The translations under genes and the position numbers were made by a program. DNA of 64,000 nt from Chromobotia macracanthus (taxonomy: Eukaryota > Chordata > Actinopteri > Cypriniformes > Botiidae). Location of the stretch: positions 3,404,501 to 3,468,500 of the forward strand of contig JAZGTH010000068.1 in NCBI GenBank assembly GCA_036877525.1. The letters are read 5' to 3'. The notes under the pieces are model-generated. The model searched no databases. It saw only the letters and a list, made by a program, of their open reading frames with translations, and was not told the DNA's origin. Positions 25,320 through 38,500 of the stretch are shown piece after piece. Within the stretch, counting starts at the first letter, position 1; every line of letters starts with the position of its first letter.

Positions 25320-26964
25320 TTGGCTCTGAGAGACAGGAACGAGACATTGCATCAAAAGCTGACATTATGGCAAATCTCTTCCCTTAATCCCTACCTGAAG
25401 CCTTATTGAATAACACCAGTGCAAATAAAAATTGCACTGACCGATGCTGATTAAGACGGCAAGTAGGAATGAGGCTACCACTACTATATAATGTGCCGTC
25501 CGAGCAGCATGAGCTCAGAGTCTTAGAGCTGTGAACATGGCAGTTTACACAATGTCTTGCTCCCATCTCACAGTGAACCAAGGTTATGAGAGTAACCGGA
25601 GACGTCCCTTTCAAGAATGCTTCACTTGACATTGCCTCAGAAGCTGACACTACGGGGAACTGTATCAAATAACACCATGAAAACAGCAAAGAGCAGCCCA
25701 CATCTAAGAAGCTGCTCCGTATCAGTGTAATGCATAACAAGGCAATAATACCCAACCAATCATCGCAAGCCAAACATAAGCTGAGAGGCTTTGGACACTG
25801 AGTGCAGCAGGGTCCAATCAGCAAGAATGAGCACCGGGAGAAATTAGCAGAAGTTTTGACATAAAAGCTCCCTAGTACGGGCACCAGAGGGTGCAACGCA
25901 ACACAAGCACAAATATGAATGCACAGCACAGCTAGGCATAGAAATGATATTCAACACACCAAGTAAGTGGCTAACAGTCAGCGCTATGACATGAGAATAA
26001 ACACAGTAGCATAAAAGAGCAGTTAACATGAGTGGAAGCAAGCTCACCACCCCCGCATCAGATCCCCTAAGCAGTAAAAACACAACTGCAACAGCAAGCA
26101 TGCAGTACCCGACTGCATAATAAAGCGCACATAATATCCGACTGCTAACATAGGCAACCCACAATATTTTAAGGTTAACACACCGCTCCCAAGCTATAAA
26201 ACTTAGACAGGCAAGCTAGAAGCTGCTAGAAGAAACAGGGTTCATACTCAACAAAAGAGCCTGTGAAGCCAGAGAGGCAACATCCAAATGATGAAATCTG
26301 GTGAAGGTATTCTGTAAAGACACAACGCCATAACGACCCTGAATCTAATGGCTACAAAAAGATCCACTTCTGCTCTTCTGAATCACTCCCAAATCAGGCT
26401 TACTGATCTAGGATTCAGCCTCCACTCTTCGTAAGGAATCCTGTCCCTCAATAGCATATCCATGCCCGAATAGAAAGGAGATGGTGATTGGCAATAAGTA
26501 GGAGCTGCGCTGCCAGATTAAATAGGGCTCTCAAGTGCACACCACCCTGGCTATATATGTACGATACAACAGACGTCTTGTCTGTACGTATCAGTACATG
26601 ATGCCCTCTACGTTGGTGAAGAAAGCCTTTCAGAGCCAAAAAAACTGCCTTGAGCTTGATGCGATTTATATGCCATGACATCTCTGACCCTGCCAGAAGC
26701 CAGAGTCAGTACGCCTCAGAATGCGCTTACTGCACACCGGTACTAATGCGTCGAAACTATAACAAGTAACTGTTGTTTATACAATTCAACACCCATTATA
26801 AAAATGTCTGGAATGGACTGCCAAGTGCTGTAAACCAGCATCATGAGTGAAGTGGCACCTTCCAGCCGCAGGGGCACGATCTGAAGATTTGCTGAGGAAA
26901 TTGGCTGGTTGCCAACCATAAGGGGCTTGACATTGCCAGATTTCAGGTAGTGCAGATCTGTCAT
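25320..26964 (-). mobile_element. DIRS-like retrotransposon remnant
   Basis: The - strand frame 26448-26681 encodes an RNase H-like piece (KAVFLALKGFLHQRRGHHVL, IRTDKTSVVSYI, YSQGGVHLR), matching the RNase H block that follows RT in DIRS elements. Terminal-type phrases such as GGAACGAGACATTGCATCAA (about 25337) and AACCAAGGTTATGAGAGTAA (about 25577) surround it. Other frames in the stretch, including the 181-codon one at 25384-25929, show no recognisable domain. Decayed. Confidence 0.65.
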
Positions 26965-27403
26965 TTCGCCTGCATCACGACTGCATCACGCAGCAACTAT
27001 GCATGCTCCTTGACCTTGATAACAAACAATGCCTGCAACACCAAGTATTAAGTCATAAAATGGCAGACTGTGAGCAGGACATATAACTTAGGCAGCTGAC
27101 TCGTTGACAGTGCTGACAATGGCTTGGCGAACTTTGGTGATAACAATCAAATTTTTGCCAAGTGCAATAGTAATTTGTCTGTGGAAATTAAATTAAAAGT
27201 TGTTGAAAGTGTAAATAAAACTGTCATGCAACCACCATTTCAGTATCGTGGGACATCAAAGGCAGCGAACGATACATCTATGCATAAAGGTGTCTCAGGA
27301 GACAGGAAGTGAAGCAAACATTGGATTTGGATGTGCCTTAATGCCTTCCTACTTTGATATGCAACCTCTGGAGGCAGCATTTCAGAGCTTTTGGACACAG
27401 ATA

Positions 27404-27586
27404 GCTATGTCCCAATTCAGAAGCTGCGTCCTCCAAAGGCTGCCTTTTAAAGACCACATACGTCACATCAGCGCAACAAAGCCGCTTCCATTTCAAAGGC
27501 TTCTTAAATGTGGCCTCATTTTGGTTCACTTTGCAGACTTCGAAGTCTGCGTTCTTTCCTGATCCACCCTTCAAATAGGGACACAG
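27404..27586. repeat. MITE-like element
   Basis: The left end TATGTCCCAATTCAGAAGCT and the reverse complement of the right end (GTGTCCCTATTTGAAGGG) are similar, giving a short inverted-repeat element of about 180 bp with no coding capacity. Confidence 0.5.
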
Positions 27587-27949
27587 CTTATGCTAAAACT
27601 CCCGAGTCCATCAGCGGTCGTGGACGAGGACTAAGCAATGTGACGTCAGTGTGCTCAAAGAATACCAACAGCTGGTTCAATAGGACTGTTGAGGTTTGGG
27701 GATTAATGGGGATTAATGGGGAAAAATGAATGGGTGGAGTTTTAGCATTATAGGGTGGTTCTGTACACACACTGCTGACACACATTTATGTTCAAGCAAC
27801 ATTAAAAAAATTAATTTTCCACAACTGGTCTCCTTTAAGGTCAGTTTTAAACATTAAAAAATGGCCCTCAAAAAACAAAACATTACCAAAATAAAGCAAT
27901 TAAACAGAGAAAATTGGACACACAATATTTTTTTATCCTCATAACTTAC

Positions 27950-28028
27950 CTGTCCTTTTTCATCAAAGTATTTGCTAGTATAATGAGAAGTTGGAAACAC
28001 ATGTAGGAACAGGTCAATAAAGGCATTC
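27950..28028 (-). CDS. Isolated candidate exon, unknown gene
   Basis: A 79-nt - strand segment has a good acceptor (TTTCATTTATCATAG) and a consensus donor (GGACAG|GTAAGT), and is open in the frame NAFIDLFLHVFPTSHYTSKY, then FDEKGQ. Codon content looks protein-like. A second open but weaker segment follows upstream at about 28190-28290. I do not recognise the family. It may belong to a gene on the - strand next to gas2l2, or be a relic. Confidence 0.3.
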
Positions 28029-30924
28029 CTATGATAAATGAAAAAACATTACATTTAAAATGAAAGTCGTGAATATTTTTGATGTGTTAAGAAAAATGTC
28101 TGGACAATACCAGTAAAAGCTGGCCTCAGCTTTTTCAGTTTAGATGAGAAGAGGCCGTGTTCATACTCTTTATTTTAAACTGTCATTCTAAATAATTGGC
28201 TCAGATTTATCCTCTGAGTCAGTGCAAAACTTCATCTTTTGATCCAAGGTCCACAAAATTGAGGTTGTCACACTATCGTGGCTCTCACAGTCCTGAAGGC
28301 TATATCTTCAAAAAGTGGTCCTCTCTAGTGACATGAGTCTAGGAAAGGAGAGTGGGTGGGCTGAAAGGGCTACGGAGCAAGGAGAAGATCGCAAGGGGCC
28401 CAGCTGCTGTACTGACAGGTCCTATTAATAGCATCAGACTTATGCCAGTAGTTATTTATAAAACCAGCAGCCAAACACTTTGAAGTACAAGGTGACTTGG
28501 AAACTCTGAGGAGGAAATGCAAGAGAGATGCTCGGAGGAGCTGACGTGCATTGTGTAAACTAACAGCAGTTCGGTCATAACATAGGTACAAATTTCCAGC
28601 ATGTTATACAATCTAAAAACAAACGCATTCATTTGTAAACCGAATGCCTTCGTGCGCAAATCTATGTGTGGATATGAATTTTGATGTGGCAAACACCCAC
28701 ACGGCTCAGATGTCAGCTTATCGTTTTCTTTTTTCATTTCTTTCTATTATAGCCCACAGCTATGAAACCCCTAGTTGTATGGAAGAATAACATATAATTC
28801 ACCACACATCTGCAGAGTCTGTGACATTGCAGAGAAACTATAAGCCAAGATAACAATTCAGACAACCCTCTATGCAAACCTTAATGTAGAGTCCAAGGTC
28901 AACGGGAAATGATATGGTTGAAAGCTCAGGAGAAACCATAAACGTCTGTTTGTGCAAAATATACTGAGTGCTGAAACCGGTGCCACATTGTGCATATATA
29001 TCAAACCAGCAAAATATATCATTTATGGTAAAGATATCTTTTTCTGACTTTCTGATCAATGCATTTTTCAATAGTATGTAAAATAGTCTCAAGTCATATA
29101 TGGCTTGGCTAAATTGGCTATCAGAATTTCAGTGTACTCCAAAAAGGACAAATGTGTGAATATCAATTAAAACCATTCCAGATCTTAATCTGTGTTTGGC
29201 TGTTGGTTTGGCTCTTGGCACTTTTTTGCACTCTGTATTGGGCCATGATATTTGGATTTAGTCCAAGTGCTTGCTTGAGAGCTGTCTGCACTAAAAGTTT
29301 CTTGTGGGAAATTGTTTTCTGTCTGCCTGTGAGAACTGCCAGCTTTGCAGGTTATTCATCTGTACAAAAAATGGTTTTGGACTCTTTAAGGGCCTCCGAT
29401 TAGACCTGTGGTCACGTCTAGGTTGCACACAAGGTCTTAGATTCAGCTTGTAGAAGGATGGCACTCTTTCTGGCTTCTTTAAGGATCTCCTTCGCTTGAA
29501 TAAAGAACAGTTTTCCATGTGATACTTTATCATTGGACACCTTCACAAATGTTTCCTTTGAATCTATACTGGACCCCAAGGAGGACCAGGAATTGGTCAT
29601 AATCGTTTGAAGACCTTAAGGTGAGATGAGGTAGTGTGGTCTACCTCTGCCTTGCCTCTGAGACCCCCAGGACGAATATTTACCCACTTTTCAACTGACA
29701 CCTTATTTATCTTCCACTGTCCACTAGAGCTTTGCGGTGACTGCATCAAAACTAGCTGTATTTTCACTATTGGGTTTGCCATGTGGTTTGATCCCAGTTT
29801 CCTGATCTTTTAGGGGAAGAGCCATTTGGTCCGATGAGATCTCTCCAGAACTCAAAGAAGTCTCACTATGCTTTTTATCTGAGCTGCTACTGCTATCTGA
29901 ATCAATGCTTAGTTGCTGTGGATTAAATTTTTTCTGAAATGACACATATTACAAAATATTCGTCAACATCTGTTAATAGTATAATACTTTTAAAGGCACA
30001 AATAATTAAACATCTGTATTGTGGGTTTTCAACTCAAGTGCATGTTTTTCACAGTAGACGGGATTAATTAAACTGACACTTTTAATACTCTGTACATCAA
30101 AACAAATGATTCACAGACCCATGTGGAATCTGCAGAAGCAGAATGCTTGTTATTGACAATATGCTACACATCACCTGCCTCTTGCGTCCTTGTGTATTAA
30201 ATATTTTGGTTTATGTTTTCAGATAGCAGTAAGCAGATAACAGAACTCTCATCTGCACTGAACACAATTTATGGTAAAATCAGCATTCAGCAGATTTTCC
30301 CCCAAATCAGGACAGAAGATGCAATAAAAGGTCTGTCTGATTCAATTTGGGCCTGTATATTGGTATTTGCAGGCTTTGCCAGAAATTTCCTACATTTTCC
30401 TTTATTTTCTAAAAAATATGTAAGCACTACATAGAATTCATTGTCCCTTTATGAGGTTCTGAAATTCACATTCAAAGCTTTGTATGACACTGGTGGAGAG
30501 GGTCCTGCTCTTTGGGCTCTGTAGGGGGCTGAAGGGGTCCAGACAACCGGCTGAAGAGAGAACTGAGATCGGCTCAGCAGAATAATGGTCTGAGATGCAG
30601 GTTGGGGTGTGGACTTGGTCTCATGGACTGGAGTAGCTGGACGTTGAATCAGTTTATGGACTGAAGTTTGTGTGTATGTGGGAGAGAGAAATAACACAAA
30701 ATAAAATACTGATGAAATTTAATAACACATTTAATGCACCTACTATGAGTTGAGATATAATGACATACTAGTTCAGCATAGATTATACAGTATACAAACA
30801 TCAGACATTACACGACTTTATATAGCGTTATATAATTAGTATGTGTCGTAAGTATCCAAAGCCAAAGGTCAAATCTCACCAGTAGAGAACGATGACCTTC
30901 CCCTTAACAATGCTCTTGCGGTCC

Positions 30925-31200
30925 TCAGAGGGATAGTTCACACAAAACCGAAAATGACATGGTTCTCACATGTCTCATCCACCAGATTTTCACATATGAG
31001 TGAATGACATTTGGGAACTACAGCAGAGGAAAGATTTTCTGAGACTAAAGATCTAATTAGTCATTTCTGTTTCTCACTTAAAGCTATCATATAGCCTCAG
31101 ATATTTTGAAAATTATCTAAATAATCCATAAGAAGGTCAATACTTTCCATTTTCTTTTTGTGGGCTTTAAAAATTTAATAATAAAATTATGCAGGTTTAG
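30925..31200. repeat. Diverged copy of the GGGATAGTTCAC repeat
   Basis: Starts GAGGGATAGTTCACACAAAA and resembles the ends of the 32196-33040 and 61268-61960 elements. Non-coding, inside the gas2l2 relic. Confidence 0.4.
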
Positions 31201-32195
31201 AAAAACAAAGGGGCAATTCTTTTCTCCTTGAAATGTTACAAATTAAAAAAATAATTGACATAAATTTATTATGCACCTGCTCTTTTTATTTCACTCTTTC
31301 AACCACTGACATATTTACACTTACAACACCAGTCTGCATCAGCAGCACTGTTATACTGTTACACAGTGTTCTCACTAGTTAGATGCCAATGATTCTTGAA
31401 ATACAAGATTTAATATTTTGTAAATCTGAGACACATAATAAACTACCACAAGCTACATCATTTCTGATCTAATCTTAGTAGGCACATGTAGCTGAGTGTG
31501 TTTGTGTGCACATTTCTATGTACGTAAAGAGAGAAGTGCAGCAACAGGAATCATTTTTGTCCAGGTAGTGCTTCAGGGTGTCCCATTCTCCTCCCACACG
31601 CACCATAACATGATTCCTCAAGATTTATACACACACGTCTTCATCACAATTTATGAGCAAATGCCATCTGCAGTTTATTGCTGATCCAGTCTGTTCATAA
31701 ACCAATTTTATCATGGAAGCCTATCCACAAAACAGATTGTGTCTGACAAAGCATGTAAGACAGTAACAGACATATTTCAATAAACATGATAGATCAACAC
31801 ATTTTGCAGCATAGACTGGAAGCAATATGAGTAGCACCAGGAAAAATGAAAAACTGACAGATAGAGAATAAGGTGTTATTTACCTGCATAAATACAGTAT
31901 GAGTGCTGGTCACAAGCCCTCTGATACGTTCACCATGGGGAACTGTGAGGGGCAGGTAAGCAGAAACTGGACTTGTGGCTGCACAAACACAGAATGTCAT
32001 TGAAATTACCCATGCCTATAAAACATTACCTTCAGTTATCAGCTACAACCTGTCACTTTAAATCCACTATATGTGGGAGAAAGACCCACAAATCAAAATG
32101 GCAGTCTAATCCAAGGTTCATTTTTCCTATCCTGGAACTCATGGATCATTTTTAATGTTAAATGAGACCTCAATCTTATTGTTATCAGTGAAGGT

Positions 32196-33040
32196 TCATG
32201 TTAAAGGATAAGTTCACCCCAAAATAACTATAGTTCACCCTATAAATAATGTAATTTATAGGCATATAGGCATCCTAACCCTCAAGGCATCCTAAGAGAT
32301 TATGACTTTCTTCTTTCAGTCAAACACAATCAGAGTTATTAAATGATATCCTGGATCTTCCCAGCTTTACATCATGTGGTGAATGTTGCTCATTATTTTG
32401 AAGCTCTGAAAAGCACTTAACTTATCATAAAGGTAATCCATACCCTCCAGACTGTAGGGGGTTAAATGATATATACACCCAAAATGAAAATTTTCTGATA
32501 ATTTGCTTACCCCCATGTCATTCAAGAAGTTTATGTTTTTAATTTCCAGTTGAAAAGAAATTAAGGTTCTTAAGGGAAACATTCCAGGATTTTTCCAGGA
32601 TCTAATGCAATTCAACAGGGTTCATCGTTTTGAAGGTTCAAAATAAAGTTTCAATGTAGCTTTAAATGGCTCCTCTCGACCCTAGCCAACAAATAAAGGC
32701 ATTGTCTAGCAAAACGATCAATCATTTTCTGAAAAATTAAATTATACTTTAACTACAAACGTTTTCCTTGGACTGACATTATAAATGCATTGCTTTGCTT
32801 CAGAAGACATTTATTAACCCCCTGGAGTCGTCTAGATTACTTTTATAATGGATGGATGTGCTTTTTGGAGTTTAAAAATAATTTGTACCATTCACTGACA
32901 TTTAAGCTGGGTGTTGCACAATGTCATTCAATATAACTCTGATTGTGTTTGGCGGAAAGAGGAAAGTCATTCTCCTATGTTGCCTCGAGAGTCATTTATG
33001 GGCAATATATCATTTTTGGGTGGACATCCCTTAAAGCACT
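32196..33040. repeat. Inverted-repeat element of TTCACCCAAAAATGA family
   Basis: The left end AAAGGATAAGTTCACCCCAA and the right end in reverse complement (TTAAGGGATGTCCACCCAAA) match, giving an element of about 840 bp with a nested related piece at about 32458-32720. It is a frequent non-autonomous repeat in teleosts and is inserted between CH and GAR exons of the gas2l2 relic. Confidence 0.65.
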
Positions 33041-34971
33041 GAACATGAACTTTCACCATTGCACCGCTGAGCAAGTTAAAATTATTTACAGGGAGTTTGT
33101 TCCTTTAGTTGTTTTGGTCTCTTTTCATTAACAAAATAAAGCACATTTTAAAACTATTGAACTATTGTCATATTTACTGCATTATCATGACAATTAAACA
33201 TGTTTCCCTTTTAAAATTGACTGACAAAAAAAATTATTGAAATCACTGTAAGTCAACTTAAGTACAATATCATGAAATTTTTATATTTGAACATTAGAAT
33301 ATTGCATCATACAGGAATGATAATGCAACTTAAATTGAGGCTTAAATTGTACCTTTCAACACCAAGGAAATGCATTCGAGATTTATTTTTTATTCTGCAC
33401 CATCTCATCCAGGTTCTGACTGTTCATCAAGCATCTCTGAGGTTTGTGCTGGATGGTCTTCTCCATCTCATGAATCTCCTCCTTTATCTCCTGCTCCAGC
33501 TGAATGAGGACTGGAGAAGCCATGCCAAAACAAGAGGCCTACCTTGCCACCTCAAGAAGGCACAGCACAAAATTCATCTCGTTCTTATCCTGGACAAGGT
33601 CATCTGTCTCAAAACATCAGGCTGGTTGTGTGAGATGTAAATGGTAAGAGACAAGCTGATTTAGAAACTTCCAGAACAGAATTGAACAAATAACCAAACT
33701 CCTGATCTGATTCTGTAGTATTTTGAAGTCAAGGCACCATCTAGTGATGTGTATAAGAATTTCAAGCAAGTGATTTTCTATCAAACATTTTTGTTATATG
33801 TCTATTTGTGTGGGAGTAATCTTTCTGTATTTGAAAGATATAAATTGTCTACACATTTACAATGTAAACAATTCCTGAAATTCCAATTTCTTTCCGACAC
33901 CACTTGATGAAATTGGTCTACAGAAATGACTCCAAAAGTGGGCAGCAGCATTTTTGTCCAGTCAAATTCACCACATCACATTATTGGCGTGGGCACAAAG
34001 CAGTGCGCCTGTCTCCAACACATCCAAAATATTATTTACGTGAATATCGATGTTGCGTAAGTCTCCCAGCCATTCTGCCAGGTCTTCTTTCATGGAATAT
34101 AGATATTCCTTGCTTGCTTTGAGAGGCTTGATTTTCTGAGTGGATGCATGCTCCATTCCAGACATGGTTTAAATCAAACATATCGATTCAAATACTCACA
34201 ATCTAATGTTGTAAAAACAGACCTTCAGAGAAGTTACGTGATTTACTTACATGTTGTAAATGACAAGAAAACATGGCCTATCAAAACTTGGCCTCTACTT
34301 GGCCTCTACTCTACTTTACTCTACTTTTTTTGAAAAAGAAAAAACATCATGCATATGAAACTTATGAACATAAATTCATGATGGAACTGCATCAGCATGC
34401 TTCAAAACTGCATTTCTGTAAGTTTTTGATGTTGTCAGGGTGTATTCCTAGCTGCATCGTCCTTGGATACCAGATTACTCATGTTACACCCTCTATGACA
34501 AATTGATCTGAATATGCACCAAAATATCCATGAATAACTTAAATGTTTCAAGAAACTGCCATTAAAACCTTTACAAGCAAGATAAACTAAAAGCAAGCAT
34601 TTATATGCATAAGGTTAAGTGCGTATTTAGGCGTAAGCTTGAAAGAGGGAGACAAACAACCCTTTTAACATTTTTTAATGAAACAAATTATATTTTCATA
34701 TATATATCCAAAGAAAATACAGATGATGGCCATATATGTATTCATACATTTCACTGAAATTATATATATATTTTCTGTTAATCAAATGTTGGTGTCCCAA
34801 GTCATTTTAAACATTAAATAAGAATTTATTTATTCAGCTTATTACTATAGTCCATAATCATAATCGTCTTTTTTCATAATTTTCTTTACTTAAACTTGAA
34901 TAAAATAAATTTGTCATTAAACTTGATGCTCCAACGCTCTAGCTACAAAAGCTCTGAAACCAAACAAATCT

Positions 34972-37320
34972 CTAACTCTGTTTATTTTTCTTCTTATTTC
35001 CAATGTATTCTCGTCTTCTTTTTTTGTACTGATGACTGCCTCTTCCCTCACTGCGGCTGGTGAAGGTGGGCATTGGTGGCTCAATCTCTCCTGGGCGTCC
35101 CCCCCTGTCTGGCACATTGCCCATAATCACCTGCAGGAAACAGAAACATCAAAGAATAAGAACATGTAAATTATATTATACAAAGGTTATTTACAATGTG
35201 CTATTTTTGCCAATGGTATTCCAAAAATATATTTATATTTGCTGTATTTCTAAGGGCCATTAGAAGAGTGTCATATAACAGCACTGAATGTTTTTTACTG
35301 TTTGTATTACTAGACTGCGTTAACTATGTAAATTTCAGATTGTATACTTTGCAACATTATAACCAAACTACTTTCATTGGCTTAGCAAAAATAAAAACAA
35401 TCAAAATCAAACAAACATTTTACATTTTAATAATAATAGATGACATTTTTTTCTAACATGTCAGTTACTGGCTGTTCCTTCTTATTTACAAAGCTGTTGT
35501 ATATAAGAAATATAACATTAGCAATGACAATGTTTTACTTATCAGCATAGCCGTGATGTCCCATGCTGTTACCTATGCTGATATGTGTACAGCAACTCCT
35601 TTGCTTGCTTAATTATATAATAATATACCTCCTCACAATAATTTGTATTTGTGTGTTGTCTGATATTTTACTTAAAATAAATACCATACAGTTGATTATT
35701 GATGATTATTAGTGCTGAAAAAGTCTTACTGTTATTAACAGAAGTAAAAATTTGGTGAAGGGCACCTTATGAATGGCTGTTGATGGTCCTGCTTTTACTG
35801 GTAAAATGCGAGAATAGTCCTCTCTGGCTGCTAACAGATTAGCAATCGAAACTGAGGATTTAAGAGAGGGTGTGAAGGATGGAATTGAAGAAATAGCAGC
35901 ACTGCGTTCCTTAGACAGAATGAGAAGGGAGAATTTGTTATTAGAAACAGAAGACATTACAATAAATGGTTGCTAATGAAACTATCTTTGCACCTTCCCC
36001 CTTTCTCCCCAAGCAAAGGATTTCAGTGTGACATGGAAACGCTTGATCATCATTTGACGCCGACACTCGTAATCCTTACAGAGAGCTCTGTTGATCTCAT
36101 TAACCTTTGTCTATAAGTGAAACAATAATTAAAACATTTGTGTTAAACATCAGATCTTCATCACATTCCACCATCCTGTAATACAACAGCTCAAATGTGC
36201 CAGAGTTTGTGATTCCTACCCACTGCTCAGAGTCCAAACTGGTCTTCAGTAAAGCCTCTGGCACTTTACCATCGGGCAATGATGCCAGGCAGGATTCCAC
36301 CTGAATGAATGAAGTCACACCACACAAAAGATTATGATCTGTTAATACTGACAGGTAAATGACATTTTGGGTGATGTGGTCCTTACCTCTGTGTGGGCAT
36401 CACTTAGCTGAGAGGATTCTTTTAACCCAAGACTCTGAAAGATCTCTGCCAGCTCCTCATTCACCTTCTTCCAATTAGTTTTTTCCTCCACTGCTTGACT
36501 GATATTTTGATGCTCACCCTCAATGTCCACATACAAGTTTTCGTCTGTTCTTTGTTCTTTGGCTTTTGACTCACATTTCTGTTCTGTGTCTTCTGGATGA
36601 GTCTCTCTGTACATCAGCATACGTGCTGCCATTAACTCCGACACCAAGAATTCTGTCAATTAAAATGTAACCATATATGTAGCTCTGTATCAGCAGATAT
36701 GATATATATGCAAGCACCGATATCATCATTCTCCCTACCTTACCGGTCACTCTGTGCAGCAGAAGGGGGCTGAGATGTTCTGATGCGAGTGCATTTTGAG
36801 GGCAGGACATCTCCTTCAGCACCTCCCGTAACTCCCCGACCAGAACAGTTCCACCACTGCTCTGTGCTAACATAAATAACACAAAAAATAAACACATATT
36901 TAATGCTTTTTACTAGCAAAAATAAAAGGGTTAAAGCAGAAAAGCTGTTTTATAGGCAGGAATCCCGCTGTGTCACTCACTGAATGGCAAAAGTTACTAG
37001 CCAATTAATTCCAGTAAATGGGAATCTGACACAGTAATCTCTATGAAATCCTCTGACTGAAAAACACACAGAAGAGGAGAACCTGGAGGAGTACCTGGAG
37101 AACCTGGAGAACCTGTTCTTATTTCCTCCACCAGCCAGGTGAGCAGTGGGCAAGGCAATTCATCACATTTACAATTCCTCAAGCACTCACTGCTTTTATA
37201 CCTAGACATGAAAACAGTTTAGATTGTAAATATATTAATAATTAAGATGTTTTGCTCTTCTTTCAGGGTAACTCACCCAAGAGCTTTAATCACAGAAATG
37301 ATGCCAGCCTCTCTTTCCAT
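34972..37320 (-). CDS. fam98c: FAM98 family protein C
   Basis: FAM98 proteins have an N-terminal CH-like fold; FAM98B belongs to the tRNA-ligase complex, and FAM98C is poorly characterised. Exons (- strand order): 37277-37320; 37201 to about 37095; 36744-36866; 36387-36652; 36220-36300; 35994-36110; 35766-35909; 34972-35130. Phases agree. Key blocks: VIKALGYKSSECL, LLTWLVEEIR, REVLKEMSCP, FLVSELMAARM, NEINRALCKDYECRRQMMIK, SIANLLAAREDYSRIL, VIMGNVPDRGGRPGEIEPP. The tail is short and Lys-rich (QYKKRRREYIGNKKKNKQS) instead of the long Arg/Gly tail of FAM98A/B, which favours FAM98C. Predicted length is about 345 aa. The exon 2 donor is ambiguous because several CAG|GT sites lie in a Gly-Ser-Pro repeat at 37081-37115. 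Confidence 0.88.
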
Positions 37321-37659
37321 AGTAAAGGTTACACACGATTGTTTGTAATATCGACCGATTGTTTCTCCACTTCCTCTTTCACTCTGCGACTGATGACAAG
37401 TGGATCCATTACAGTTCAGTCGAGCCCTGTAGATTACCGATGGCAAGACAAAACCAATCGATCGAGATTTGCGCGCTGCACAGTGAAAACGCTTTAATGG
37501 CTGAGCTGGCCAGATTCCTGAACATATGTGACAGATAACCCCTGAACCAGTTTTAAATGTGTGACTATTACCTATAAAATACCTTACGAATAAATGTAAA
37601 TACAATCAGACGAGTTTGCGCTGATCGACAATCAACAACACCTAAAGGCTCCTCCCACC

Positions 37660-38500
37660 ACAACGTGAACCTATCCACAAATGTGAATAGGTATTAAAAA
37701 AGCTCATTTTACTAAAATACAAATAGTATTAAATAAATTGTAGTAGTAGTAAGTAGTAAATAAACGGTACAATTATAAATTATTGTAAACTTCTCCTTTG
37801 AATGATTTATAATTCATAAAGTGGAATGTTGTTATGTAACAAATGTGAGGCATTGTGGCTTCTTTATTAGTCTTCATTTTGCATGACCAAAATAACCTAC
37901 GGATATTCACAATGAGAAGACTACAGGTTACAAAACCAAGCTCATGTAGTTGTCAGATAGATGTTACAAACAAAACAATAAAAAACACAATTGTTTAAAT
38001 AGTTCGTATAACGAGGTGGAGAAGGACACCCAACTCAGGATCTGAATCCAAGCTGAATCCATTTGTGTAGCATATAACATAATATTTATATATTTCATCA
38101 ACGCTTGTCTGAGTCTGATCAGATCAGATCAGATCAAGGCATGCAGGTGACCACCAGGTGTCACTCTGGAGACGGGTGTCGCTCTGCCCACCACTACTTA
38201 AACTGCATATATATATATATATATTGCAGTATTATTTACAGAGTTAAATGCAAGTGCCCAAAGTGCATTGTTTAAAGAGAAGCTCCTTGCTTGGTTTTAT
38301 TTTTAATGTTTTCTTTAATGTTTTTATTTGTATTTGTCTCTACTTGATCTGATATAACTGACTTTTGGGTGTTATTTGGCTCTGAGATTGCAGTGAAAGC
38401 GATACAGTAAACGCTTTGGTTCAATATGTTTCAAAGGTCTGCTCTTATTTCTACGATCGCCTCGTACCAGATGACAATTTAGCAGAACACGTGACACGTA
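37660..38500. other. Intergenic, fam98c / hnrnpul1 divergent spacer
   Basis: AT-rich DNA between two divergently transcribed genes. It holds an (AT) run at about 38206-38224 and a GATCA repeat near 38118-38136. No gene is seen. Confidence 0.6.

Larger units (their letters stand above)
29290..34165 (-). pseudogene. gas2l2: GAS2-like 2 relic, multiply disabled
   Basis: GAS2L proteins link actin and microtubules through a CH and a GAR domain. CH start at 34165: KASKEYLYSMKEDLAEWLGD, LETGALLCAHANNV. The next CH part (33835-33960) keeps TNFIKWCRKEIGIS after an in-frame TAG (33918-33920) and has lost about 25 expected residues. CH end (33400-33620): QPDVL and ETDDL lie in different frames; a TAG at 33539-33541 splits LCLLEVAR from ASCFGMASPVLIQLEQEI. 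GAR: QFPMVNVSEG (exon 31884-31978, TGA 31910-31912) and LRNHVMVRVGGEWDTLKHYL (31530-31624, expected AG acceptor absent). C-terminal pieces lie at 30449-30697 and 29290-29945, the latter needing at least two frame changes before RVPSFYKLNLRPCVQPRRDH. At least five lesions make a functional product improbable. Identity rests on the domains plus the rasl10b neighbour. Confidence 0.85.

Noticed and set aside
25384..25929. 181-codon - strand frame as a membrane protein gene
   Set aside because: It overlaps DIRS-type terminal phrases and shows no recognisable domain or splice context.
36870..37100. Read-through of fam98c exon 2 into SEDFIEITVSDSHLLELIG
   Set aside because: It ends in a stop and does not match the family, whereas joining to 36866 restores the conserved block.
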